Positions 36,922 through 48,332 of a DNA stretch of 64,000 nt are shown in pieces. How positions within the stretch are numbered: position 1 is the first letter of the stretch; each line of letters opens with the position of its first letter. A model generated the notes under the pieces. It was not told the origin of the DNA, did not search any database, and saw only the letters and a list, made by a program, of their open reading frames with translations. The stretch comes from Malachius bipustulatus (taxonomy: Eukaryota; Arthropoda; Insecta; Coleoptera; Melyridae), in assembly GCA_910589415.1 (NCBI GenBank), contig OU342632.1, forward strand, positions 35,043,637 to 35,107,636, given 5' to 3'. The translations under genes and the position numbers were made by a program.

Positions 36922-38436
36922 GAAGCCATAATTACTATCTAGTTATTACTAACTTAGCGTCATCTTATCTTATCACATATAACAACACTGCCAAATTTCA
37001 CCAAAATTGTCCAAAAATGATCTTTGAGATATTAATAAAAAGCGATTTTTCTTTAACTTTCACACCCTGTATCTTGAAAACCGAGTTTTTTAGTTTAGGA
37101 CACAACTTTTATACCTATCTTGAATTTGGTTCAGAAATGCATCCTATAATTAGGACCTATATTATTAAGTATATTGAGTATAACGCCCTCTATAAATACG
37201 AGAGACAAGATGATGGAAAACAGACCAAACAAAACATCACGGGGGATGTTCAGTATCTAGTTCGGACTTCATCATAAAGTCCCTATTTATCACAGTTTGA
37301 TAATAGTATATTATGCAACGAGCTTATAATGAAGGCTATTATTAATAGCCATTATCTGCGAGTTCCATACACTATTTTTTCTACGACCCTTTTTTATTTC
37401 ATAGAAAAGATTAAAAAATTATATATTTTAACAATGACCCGTGTACAATTGCGGATCATTGAGGTTAAGATAGGTTGCTATTTGTTTACGCATATTACCA
37501 AATTTTCTCTTCGTCGCTAAGATTATTCTGCTGAGACATGTTTTAGTATCAAGTTTAAAGGGCACTACTCACTACTGCGTAATTTTTATTATGCGAAGTT
37601 CGAATTCCGAATTTTACGCTTCGATTTTGAGATTAATTTATAATTTTAATAACATTGCAGCCATTAATTACGATATTGTTCACCTGCACAACGCGGGTCG
37701 CAGCGTTGCCGCTTTGAATACTATCACGGAGCGCTACGAATGATATAATACTTTATCTTCCCATCTTTTACACGATGTACCTACTTATCAAATTAATTAA
37801 GGTAACATAAAATCTTGATACATTTTCTTTGAATGTTACTTATGTTCTAAATTAAATAAACGTTCAGAATTTTTTTCAGAAATACAGAACTTATATCACA
37901 AGGCAATTTTTGTCCGGAGTATGACAACTCTGTGACTTCGGTTCGCTTGCCGACCCGATTGTGAGCGAAAAGGTACCGATTCGATTTCAAATGCTCCTCT
38001 GCCATTGGATAGCTTGACCAGTGCTTTAATGAAAATTTGTATCTTAATGAGACCCATTAAAGCACTGGTGATTCATATTTAATATGCATATTAAAGGTTG
38101 GGAGTAGAAAAATAGTTTTATATCGCGAGCAAGAATACTTTTAACGTGTGTAGGCTTTCAACGGCTTCTGTATTGAAATCGAAATCGATTCCGGGCCTTT
38201 GTGCCGTGGTCTATGGAGATTTGCTCTGAATGTTTCGTATATAGCTGCTCGTGTTCATTGATAATTATTGACTGTCCGGTTGGAAGAGCGCGCCTATTTA
38301 TATTAGAGTGACTATTTGAAGATGTCACACCCCCTACACTAGCTATCTCTATCACTGCAACGGCCGGTCTCTCCGATGACGTAATGGATTCTGGAGTCAG
38401 ACGTATATAATGCCGGATACCAAATCCTCTTCAGTA
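36922..38436. other. Region between miniature element and tandem array
   Basis: A CACACCCTGTATC at 37069 is an orphan end of the TACAGGGTG type. Near 37265-37320 a fragment resembles part of the tandem unit that follows. At 38370-38415 TGACGTAATGG and GTATATAATGCC stand 30 bases apart, a CRE/TATA-like pair directly before the array. The 165-codon frame at 36780-37277 spans transposon ends and is not called. Confidence 0.35.
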
Positions 38437-40765
38437 AGAATTAATACTTTTGATAGTTTGTCATTGCTTTCTGAAAGCTGTAACTAAAATAAAAATGTGC
38501 AATAAATTCGTGCCATTTGTGTAAAAATACTGGTAACACTGGCTTCAACTAAAATTGTTTCCGAAGTGGCCATGTGAAGATATTTCCATCAATTGAAATA
38601 TTCTCAGATGTGTTGTCGGCGCGTTGAGGTCGTGATCTATCGCTTCTGCTTCTCATATCGCATCTTAACGTTTCTCGAATTTTTGGGAAACACTAAATTA
38701 AGCTTAAATAGTTCGACGATAGTCCGACATTTCATGATAACACGTCCCTATTTATCACCGTTTCAGAAGTTTATTGAGCAACAACACTTCTGATGGTTCG
38801 TCACTGCTTTTTGATAGATGTAGGTAACGGTAATAAATAGTGCAATAAATACGTGCTATTTAGGCAGAAAAACTGGTAACACTGCTTAAATTAATACAGT
38901 TTTCGAAGTGGCCACGTTAAGTTATTTCCATTTAGTTAATTGGAAAATTCTTCCGAGGTGTTGTCGGCGCGCTGAGGCCATTGCTTCTCGGATCTCATTT
39001 TAACATTTCTCGAGTATTCAGGAAGCAAATAGTTAAAAAATGTCATAGTTCGACGTTTCATCATATAACTTTCCTATTTATCTTCCTTTGAGACGCTTAA
39101 TTCTGATAATTCGTCTATACTTTCTGAAAGTTGCAATTGTAATTTAAATGCGCAATAAATTCGTGCCATTTGGTTATAAAAACTGGAAACGCTGCTTCAA
39201 CCAAAATATAGTTCTCGAACGTGGTCACGTCAGGATATTTTTAATCCCTCAGTTGAAAGATTATCTGATGTGTTGTCGACGAGTTGAAGCCATAATCTAT
39301 TGCTTCTCGGATAGTATCTTAACATTTCTCGAATATTTAAGAAGCAAATTCATAATATATAACTTTGATATTTATCTCCCTAAGAAGCTTTATCAAGAGA
39401 CAATACCACTTCTGATAATTCGTCACTGCTTTAGAAAGTTGCAACTGTAATGAAAATGTGCAATAAATTCGTGCCATTTGGGTAGAAAAACTGATGGAAA
39501 CGCTGCTTCAACCAAAATAGTTCTCGAAAATGGTCAGGTTAAAATATCTCCAATCCGTCAATTGTAAGATTCTCTGACGTGTTGTCGGCGCGACAAGGCC
39601 CAGATCTATTGCTTCTCGTATCGCATCTTAACGTTTCTCGAATATATAGGAAGCAAATATTTAAAAATTTCATAGTTCGCGACGTCTCATTATATTACTT
39701 TCCTATATTTATCTCCTTTTGAGAAGCTTTATTGAGCATCTGATAATTCGTCACTGCTTTCTGAAATTGTAACGGTAATAAAAATGTACAATAAATTCGT
39801 ATTATTTGAGTGGAAAAACTGGAAACGCTGCTTCAACCAAAATTGTTCTCGATAAAGTGGCCACGTCGAGATATTTCCAATCCGTCAATTGGAAGATGTG
39901 TTGTCGGCGCGCCGAGGCTCTGATCTATCGCTTCTCGTATCGCATCTTAACGTTTCTCGAATATTTAGGAAGCAAATAGCTTAAAAATTTCATAGTTCGA
40001 CGTTTCATGATAATATAACTTTCCTATTTTTCTTCCTATAAGAAGCTTCATTGACCAATAATCCTTCAGATAATTCGTCACTGCTTTCTGAAGTTGTAAC
40101 GGTAATAAAATTGTACAATAAATTCGTATTATTTGGGTAGAAAAACTGGAAACGCTGCTTCAACCAAAATAGTTCTCGAAAGTTGCCATACGTAAAGATA
40201 TTTCCAATCCGTCAATTGGAAGATTCTCTGATGTGTTGCCGGCGCGCTGAGGCCTTGATTTATCGCTTCTGGTAACGCATCTTAACGTTTCTCGAATATT
40301 TAAGTTTAAAAATTTCATAGTTCGGCGGTTCATCATATATTTTCCTTATTTAACTTCCTTTGAGAAGCTTTATTCAGCAACAATACTTCTGATAATTCGT
40401 CATTGCATTCTGAAAGTTGTAACTGTAATAAAAAAGTGCAATAAATTCGTGCCATTTGGGTAGAAAAACTGGAAACACTGCTTCAATCAAAATAATTCTC
40501 GAAAGTGGCCGCACGTCAAGATATTTCCAATCCGTCAATTGGAAGATCCTCTGATGTGTTGTCTGCGCGCTGAGGCCCTGATCTATCGCTTCTCGTATCA
40601 CATCTTAACGTTTAGGATATGCAAATTAAATTAATTAATATTTGGGATACAAGTATAGTTTAAAGATTTCATAGTTCGACGTTTCATCATAAGGATACGG
40701 TATAAACGTTCCTATATTTATCACTGTTTGAGAAGTTTTATTGAGCAACAATACACACAGGCACT
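38437..40765 (+). repeat. Tandem array, 310-343-bp unit, about seven copies
   Basis: The landmark TGATAATTCGTCACTGCTTT or a variant is at 38449, 38791, 39103, 39413, 39741, 40069 and 40390. Each unit also carries GTGCAATAAATTCGTGCCAT, AACTGGAAACGCTGCTTCAA and TGTGTTGTCGGCGCG. Internal indels explain the length variation. The array ends 460 bp upstream of the Mgat2 start codon. Confidence 0.92.
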
Positions 40766-41022
40766 AGGTATACATTTCAAGCTCATTAATATAAATGTAA
40801 TAGGTATGTTTATCTTGAGGATGGTTTCAGTAATTTATTGTTTATGTAATGTAATATGATTTCTTATCATTATCGCACAGGCAATTACATAACATCAACA
40901 AAAGTTAAAAAATACGAATTTATCGATATTTACCCACATTAGATCAGCTTTATCTTATCTATTTATTTGGGAGACATGAATGACATATCTATTACGAAGT
41001 TATCGGTATCGGTACCTTTACC

Positions 41023-41030
41023 TATAAAAA
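41023..41030 (+). promoter_or_regulatory. Possible Mgat2 TATA box
   Basis: CCTATAAAAAGG lies 194 bases upstream of the Mgat2 ATG in otherwise gene-free sequence. This is plausible as a core promoter, though the transcription start is unknown. Confidence 0.35.
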
Positions 41031-41223
41031 GGTGTAGATAATGTAAGTCTTGTTAAATTATTATTTTGTAGACACTGACCTAAAGCTTTTATAGATGAGT
41101 CTTTAAGGCAGGTATGTATAATATTAAATATATAATAAATAAGGTACCTACATAAGACGTTAATCGATTTTTCAGCTATTTTATTAGGATTTTCTTAATT
41201 AAGACCATTTAATTAAAGATCAA

Positions 41224-42929
41224 ATGGTAAGACTATTGAGTCTAAAACTAAAAGTGTTACTTGTACTGCTATTAAGCGGGACCGCTTTTTATTATGTTAC
41301 AAGTATCCATTTATTTAGCAGAAGTTTATTATTTGATGAGTCCGAAGATCGCATTGAAGTCATTCAAATAACTCTTAACACAAGACACAAATCTGATGAA
41401 AAAGAGAAGAATGAAGAAAGTAACAATAATTATTATGATAATTATGAGGGTGAACAAAAAATAACAAAAGTAATAGAACCAATTGAGCCGATTGAACCGA
41501 AAAACATCACTCTCGAAGAATTAAGAGAAGAAGTAAACAGAACCAATGAAGAACAAAACATTCACAATGAAGATTTGTATGGAAAAATACAAGAAAATGA
41601 TGTTGTTATTCTAGTCCAAGTAGGTAGGTTCATAATTAATTTTTTGTTATAAACGTTATCTTTTTTTCAGGTTCATAATAGACTTCTATACCTAAAAGAG
41701 CTAATTAAGAGTCTTTCTAAATCCGACGACATAAATTCGACTCTAATTATTTTTTCCCATAACGTTTACGATGTCAAAATTAACGACGCAATCTTGGGGA
41801 TTAATTTCGCAAAAACGATGCAGATATTTTTCCCTTACTCTCTTCAACTCTACCCCGACACTTTCCCCGGATATGACATCCAATCGTGCTTAACAGTTAA
41901 GTAAGTCTTTGTCTAACTGCAATAATTTAGCTGAAATAACATTTTTCTCATAGACCAAGAAATAATTGCACTGAACAAGAATTGGGTAAAAAGAGGAACG
42001 CCACGACCAACCAAATGAAGCATCACTGGTGGTGGAAAGCTAACCAAGTTTTCCGACACATTAGGGCGTTGGAAAATCATACAGGTTTAGTCGTTATGCT
42101 GGAAGAAGATCATATTGTCGCGAAAGATTTTCTTCGCGCCCTAAAAATAATGGAAAAAACAGCAGTGGGGTCTTACCCGGAAGTGAAGCTGTTTGCTTTG
42201 GGCAACCACGAATCGAAAAACTCGACACCTTTTAATTTGGTAAGTCTCAAAGTTATGACGTATATTATTTTTAGGTATAACTAATTCCCTCTTAAATAAT
42301 AATGACAGTTCGATTGAATAAGAGCCTCATTATTCAATCGTTGTGTCAATTTTTTTGTAAACGTCACTGCATAATTATCTACCTTTTTACCTGGTACCTG
42401 CGTAGGTACCTATAAATATTTCCTACTTTCGGCGTTCTGCTCTAATTTACTTGATTTTTTACAGGTTAATATTGGTAGACACATGGACAATTTTGGTTTA
42501 TCATTCAACAAAAACGGTTGGAATGAAATTTTTAAACATGCAGAAACTTTTTGTAAATTCAACGATTACAACTGGGACTGGACTTTGCAGTTTATTTTAC
42601 AAAAACGGATCGTGCCAGTTCCTCTCTCCATGAAAATGGCTCTATCCAGAGTTTGCCACATAGGACTTTGGTGAGTTTTTTTTTTCAAATAATTTGAAAA
42701 ATGTATAACTAACCGTTACTGAATTTATTTTAGTGGATTTCATCACAGTAATAATAATTGCGACCCTAAAAATTTAGTGGAAGGTTTTGAAAAATTGATG
42801 GCTCATCGAGCATTCTCTGACGATCCTAAGCAGGTTGTAAGAGTACAGAAAGAATTTAAACTTGTATATACTGCAGAAAATGGTGGCTGGAGCGATCACA
42901 GAGACCACGATCTTTGCCTCTCAATGTGA
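41224..42929 (+). CDS. Mgat2: Alpha-1,6-mannosyl-glycoprotein 2-beta-GlcNAc-transferase (Mgat2), complete, five exons
   Basis: Golgi type II membrane enzyme (GT16) that adds GlcNAc in beta-1,2 linkage to the alpha-1,6 mannose arm, committing N-glycans to the complex type. Exons: 41224-41619, 41671-41900, 41954-42239, 42465-42670, 42734-42929; all introns are GT-AG and join in frame to 437 residues (human enzyme 447). Residues about 8-27 are the signal anchor. An acidic, Asn-rich stem follows with an IEPIEPIEP run. The catalytic domain starts at VVILVQVHNR (about 126). Key blocks: SLQLYPDTFPGYD, KHHWWWK (231-237), LEEDH (258-262, the metal/UDP-binding motif), DYNWDWTLQ (338-346), CGFHH and the terminal GGWSDHRDHDLC. 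No frameshift or missing motif is seen, so it should be active. Start: the first ATG before the anchor. A possible alternative last exon is described in the findings. Confidence 0.96.
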
Positions 42930-43752
42930 TAAATATATTTTATAAAAAAATTAACCTTTTCCAGCGTCTTTCATTTACTCCTGATCTAAAAATGAGGTTG
43001 CACCGGTCTAATCCTAAGATTTGGAAGCTGGTCAATTTTCCTGTTACGTCCATAACTAAGGCCATAAAAAATAAAACGAAGAAAGGATCGACGCATGCGC
43101 CGAGTGAATTTGCGACTCCCAGACCTAAAAGCCACCTAAGTGTTTGATATGCGCATGCCTGCTTGTTTGTCTTTCTTAGATTTACATGCACATCTCTTGC
43201 GTAAATGCTTAGACAATGGTAGATATGTCAGGTTTGTAAGCATCATATCGCTTTCAATCTTATACAACGTTATCGCTTAGCTTTGACTCATCAGTCAACT
43301 AGGCAGCCAACATATCGTCATAAATAATTTTTCCCTCCTCTACATATTACATATACGGCCTCAGAATAAAATCAGAAACCGCTAAAAATAAATCGCACTC
43401 CAGATGATTCCCGGTCCCCTTTGTAAAATACCCCAACGTGCTATATCTGCGATGGAGCTCTTGATCACATGTCACAGCGGCCAGGGCATGGGGTTGTGCA
43501 ACCCCCTGTATATCTCAAGTGGCCATTGTAGGACCGTACGTATTCCTGGTACATGCGAGGCACTCCAAGGCATTGTCTATGCAGCTAAGGGCTTTGAGAG
43601 CTCGCTGTGCCCCTAATGAGACTCGGGAATGTGAAACAGTCTTTGTTTCACCTGGATTCGGTTTACAGGGTGTTTCGTAATATTTCGTGGCTGCGTTTGG
43701 TCGAAACTTCCTCACTCCCAATGTCACTAGATATTTTTCAGATTATTATACA
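42930..43752. other. Mgat2 3' region
   Basis: A pyrimidine-rich TTTTCCAG at 42957-42964 is followed by a frame open from 42965 to a TGA at 43145-43147. Possible poly(A) signals AATAAA lie at about 43068, 43365 and 43387. A TACAGGGTGTTTCG terminus without a partner lies at 43674. Confidence 0.4.
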
Positions 43753-44945
43753 TACAGGGTGTCCCAAAATTCCATGGACATGGAGCAACTACAGATTACT
43801 GAGGTAAAAAAAAGTCGCCCGGACCAAACTTATCTCTATACCAAAATGCTTCGTTTGTCCGTTAGAGGGCTTCAAAGTCTTTTGAAAATTTTAGTTTTTT
43901 TGAAATAACTCAAAGTCGGCTGATTCCAATTCGATGAAATTTAGTAGGTAAATTTCTCATTAAAAGTACTAATTTCTGATGTACATGAGAATTTGACGGA
44001 AACCCGGGAAGGGGTTAAACTACCCCTACCCTCCATTAAAATCGATCGTAATTGTTGATATGGTAGCAGGAACACTGTTCATGTTTTTTTGTTTGAAAGG
44101 TACATCATTTTAGCCCATTTTTTGTCTCCTACAAAAATCTGTATCTTTCCGAGGTGCTATGTGATAAAATAAATTAGTCGATGGTACCTAACCAAAATTT
44201 TATTTCATCCTTTTAATTTTAAATCAAATTTTCAATTGTCAGGTGTTTATTTGATCTAATCTCATAGAAGATGTTTAATATGATTTGTTTTTTTTTTCAG
44301 GTGTTTGCAAACGGTTTTTTTCAAACGCAGTAAACAGTTTGCAAAACGACGAGGTTCCAAGAAAAGTTAAAATAATTTTTTTGCGCAGGATGGAACTTTC
44401 TAGGGTCCAAACCGGCGCCCACATCGAGCATCTTTTATGAGATTAGATCAGATAATCACCTGACAATTGAAAATTTGATTTCAAATTAAAAGAATGAAAT
44501 AAAAATTTAGTTATTATCGACTAATTTATTTTATCACATAGTACCTCGGAAAGATACAGATTTTTGTAGGAGACCAAAAATGGGCTAAAACGATGTATCT
44601 TTCAAACAAAAAAACATGAACAGCGTTCCTGCTACCCTATCAATAATTACGATCGATTTTAATAGAGGGTAGGGGTAGTTTCACCCCTTCCCGGGTTTCC
44701 GTCAAATGATCATGTACATCAGAAATTAGTACTTTTAATAAGAAATTTACCTACCAAATTTCATCGAATTGGAATCAGCCGACTTTGAGCTATTTCAAAA
44801 AAACTAAAATTTTCAAAAGACTTTGAAGCCCTCTAACGGACAAACGAAGCATTTTGGTATAGAGATAAGTTTGGTCCGAGCGACTTTTTTTTACCTCAGT
44901 AATCTGTGGTTGCTCCATGTCCATGGAATATTGGGACACCCTGTA
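43753..44945. mobile_element. 1.2-kb hairpin element, TACAGGGTG termini
   Basis: Both ends read TACAGGGTGTCCCAA(A/T)ATTCC. Arms of about 520 bp (43753-44273 and 44429-44945) are near-identical inverted copies around a spacer of about 155 bp. The spacer is more GC-rich and contains AAACGGTTTTTTTCAAACG. No coding sequence. Confidence 0.9.
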
Positions 44946-45010
44946 TTTATCTATTCCTATTCCTATTAGATAATAAATCCATTCTTGACATTCATTAAAT
45001 AAGTAGCAAG

Positions 45011-45240
45011 GTAGACCGAACGCGGAATGAAAACAACATTTACGTCACAGATTCACACAAACGGTAATCGGAAATACCAAGTCCCGGAGCAATCAAAAGG
45101 CGAATAGGTTGAAGTTAGTTATTGTTTGTTACTATAGACGTTGTTTATTGTAATTGAACAGGTATTTGATTTATTATAAGTACTTAGCTTTAATAGCCGA
45201 TGACGTACGTGTTGTTTTCATTCCGCATTCGGTTTACTGA
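45011..45240. mobile_element. 230-bp miniature inverted-repeat element
   Basis: The left end GACCGAACGCGGAATGAAAA and the right end, in reverse complement AAACCGAATGCGGAATGAAA, pair over about 35 bp, continuing into CAACA and ACGTCA. AT-rich centre, no ORF. It stands between two hairpin elements. Confidence 0.75.
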
Positions 45241-45247
45241 TGCTATA

Positions 45248-46052
45248 TACAGGGTGGGCCACGGTATACGAAACGGAAGATTATGGCCGTGTCTCTGGAT
45301 TTTAGGATCTTTTTATTTTTGGAGTGGATAGAGACCCGGCAGAGGTACGTTTTAAAATTATATTCATAATGTACAGGGTGTCCCAAAAGCATAAAACATA
45401 TCAAAGTTATGTTTTTTTAAATGGAATGCTCCTATGTTATTGCATTTTTAGATTGTCTGAAAAGAGAAAATAAGATTAGCTTTTACAGTTGGTGCTTAAA
45501 TTCAGAAGTTTTTGAGTTACAAACAAGTGAAAATCGTCATTTTTCAAGTTCATGTAGATGTAGATGAAATGTTTATACAGGGTGATAAAAAATTTGAAAA
45601 ATTCTGAGATTTCTCCACGCGTCGCCAAATAAAAAAATCAAAGAAAGCACAAATGTTTCTATACCATAGGATAGTACATAAAAAGTTAAAATAGGGACAT
45701 GTAAGCCGTTTTTCTCTATCTTCAGCCGATTTCGTTGTACAGGGCTTTGAACTTGAAAAATGACGATTTTCACTTGTTTATAACTCAAAAACTTCTGAAT
45801 TTAAACACCAACTGTAAAAGCCAATCTTATTTTCTTTTTTCAGACAATCAAAAAATGCAATAACATAGGAGCATTCCATTTAAAAAAACATAACTTTGAT
45901 ATGTTTCATGCTTTTGGGACACCCTGTACATTATGAATATAATTTTAAAACGTACCTCTGCCGGGTCTCTAGCCACTCCAAAAATAAAAAGATACTAAAA
46001 TCCAGAGACACGGCCATAATCTTCCGTTTCGTATACCGTGGCCCACCCTGTA
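45248..46052. mobile_element. Nested hairpin element, three levels of TACAGGGTG termini
   Basis: The outer ends TACAGGGTGGGCCACGG lie at 45248 and 46052. A second pair, TACAGGGTGTCCCAAAAGC, at 45372 and 45928 encloses a 557-bp palindrome. In its loop a further TACAGGGTGAT at 45576 faces a TACAGGGC at about 45737. The outer and middle arms are near-identical inverted copies. The 71-codon minus frame in the loop (45573-45788) has no recognised domain. Confidence 0.88.
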
Positions 46053-46489
46053 TATAATACACCTGTTGAATAATAATGACAGCTCGATTGAATAATGCAC
46101 TCAATAATGACAGTCTGTGCGTTCAGCTTGCTTTATTCTAGAGTCCCTAAACGTCCATATCGTGGTTTCTTAACATGTTAAGAAAAAAAAAGAGAATCAC
46201 GAGCATTTTCGAGGGCGGTTTTGATTTTTCAAGTATCATGGCAAGGCAGGAGCAAGAAGCTACTAATTTAGACACTAGCACTAGAACGTATAGGTTTTAT
46301 GATTTACTCCATAATAATGCATACTTGTCAACGAATTGAATAGTAGATCTCTTGTAACGCTGCTGGCCTATACATGATATTTGCGACAGTAGGAAAAGTG
46401 GCGACAGTTGATACAGCATTAATTAAGAAATGACGTGGCGTGATGACCAGGATCTCAGTCTCTTCAGAACATATACAGTGAGGACGTTT

Positions 46490-47640
46490 ATAGTCCCCCC
46501 CCACTATTCCAATTATCCGCACAAAAATTATGTTGTCGATTTTGACAGTCTTTGTGTCAGTAAGGACGTTTATAGTATAGAGTAATTATTACTCCCTTAA
46601 TTTTTTATCCGAATAATAAGATAAACATTTGATAAAAATACTAATTATAGTCCAATAAAGTCTAAAAAGTCATACGTATCGATTAAGAATACACATCCTT
46701 TTGATAGTTCGTATTATTTTGTTTCATGTACGTGTTTTTATAGTAACCGTCCAGTTTGTCTAAACACTCCATCCCGCATAACTAAGTATACGTCAACATT
46801 GGTTTTGAATGAGAATTAAATGCACAACACAGAGGATAGAATGTCATTACGTGAATAAATTTTATGTAGTTGTCAGTGGCTCTCAAACTGACGTAAGCGG
46901 TTCAATTCATTTTTTGAATGATTCCTTCAATAATTACGCTCGTTCACAACTTGACAATTAACTGTTTGACATTTTCTGGTGAAATTAAAAATATTAATTC
47001 GGATGGTTAGTAAGACGTCACATCTGACTTTTTAAAGTTAATCCTACTATAGTCAAATGTCATGCACGAATTTTGATACTTTTTGACATATAACTGTCAA
47101 ATATCAAAAGATGACGTTGCAGTCATTGTCAACTTCAAAATCTTGAGTGGCATGAAGGACCGTGTGAGACCTCATTTTAAAGGTATTCCAATTATCTACA
47201 CAAAAATGATGTTATTTTATTTTGACTTAGTCGGCTCAAATTTAATGAGGTGAGGTTGGGAGGGACTAAAAGCGGTTGTCAAAAAAAAATTATCAAAATT
47301 GAAAACTAACACAATTTTTGTGTATAGATAATTGAAATCCTTTATAATGAGCTCTCCTACGAACCCCTGCCCCTCAAAATTTTGAAATTGACAAGGACTG
47401 CGACGTCATATTTGATATTTGCCAGATAAGTCTTATGTCAAAAAGTAGTATAATAGGTAAACTCCATACCATTTGATTTAGTTTTTTTTACCAAAGTTCT
47501 ATTTCATTCGGATCAATATAACTATAAACGACACTGCGTAAACGCCCTCACTGACACAAAGACTTTCAAAATTGACAACTAATACATTTTTGTTCGGATA
47601 ATTGAAATACATTCAAAATGAGGTGTCATGTGACCCCCCA
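46490..47640. mobile_element. Diverged foldback element
   Basis: Left arm (about 46500-46580: CCAATTATCCGCACAAAAA, GACAGTCTTTGTGTCAGT) matches the right arm in reverse (about 47530-47612). Inside, CCAATTATCTACACAAAAAT near 47188 pairs with its inverse near 47318-47337, giving a second inner inverted pair around a centre near 47260. Arms are less similar than in the TACAGGGTG hairpins, suggesting greater age. No gene. Confidence 0.68.
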
Positions 47641-47884
47641 TGGCATTTAAAAAGTTCAGTTACCTACCTAAACATTAAAACGAAGGAAACTAAACGAACT
47701 TGACGAAGGAAAGAAACTGCGCAGCATTTGGCATCCGGCTCTACGTTAAGCTACGTTGAGCCCGAATGACTCAGCATCTGAGTCAGCATGCAATCGATGA
47801 AATCATCGATAAGACTTACCGTTGTGAGGGCGAAGAGAGCGAGAGCTAGTGGAGAGGGGAAGACGTCATAATCGGTCCATAAAC

Positions 47885-47896
47885 CTATATGTATAA
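47885..47896 (+). promoter_or_regulatory. TATA-like promoter site, possibly of a solo LTR
   Basis: ATGTATAAATAGG is followed 40 bases later by CAACTTTGCCAGTGAG. GC-richer sequence upstream contains an AGACGTCAT site. The layout resembles an LTR promoter, but LTR ends and a target duplication were not found, and no gene follows. Confidence 0.3.
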
Positions 47897-48332
47897 ATAG
47901 GAGCTCTCATCTATTTTCTATAGTCAACTTTGCCAGTGAGCATGAGTAGTAGAAGCATCGTTTGCGCACGCGTAATCGCTGACGATGTCTATCGTAGTTG
48001 GGGACGAAACGTTTAGAGCAAATCTCCTATTATAATCTCTGATTATACCTACTAAAGCCAAAGTAAAACCAATTATTATACTCTGTACATTGATGAGTGT
48101 TGTCTGTTGTGATAACTAAGGATACGTCATCTCGTTATGTTTCTTACTCCTTTTATTGCATTGCATAGTCAATCGAGTTAAATTGGGACGTATTGTCAGA
48201 AATACGTTTCAATCGTCAGCAATTCTAAAAAGATGAGCGGAGTGAGACGGAAGTGCGACTCGCGTCTTGATATACGCTTAGATTGATACGATAAGATTGT
48301 CGTCCAGTTCATCGGCTACTGCTAAATCTCAT

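Noticed and set aside
36780..37277. 165-codon open frame on the + strand
   Set aside because: It runs across a miniature-element end with a poly-C tract and an orphan CACCCTGTA terminus, so it joins unrelated repeat sequences.
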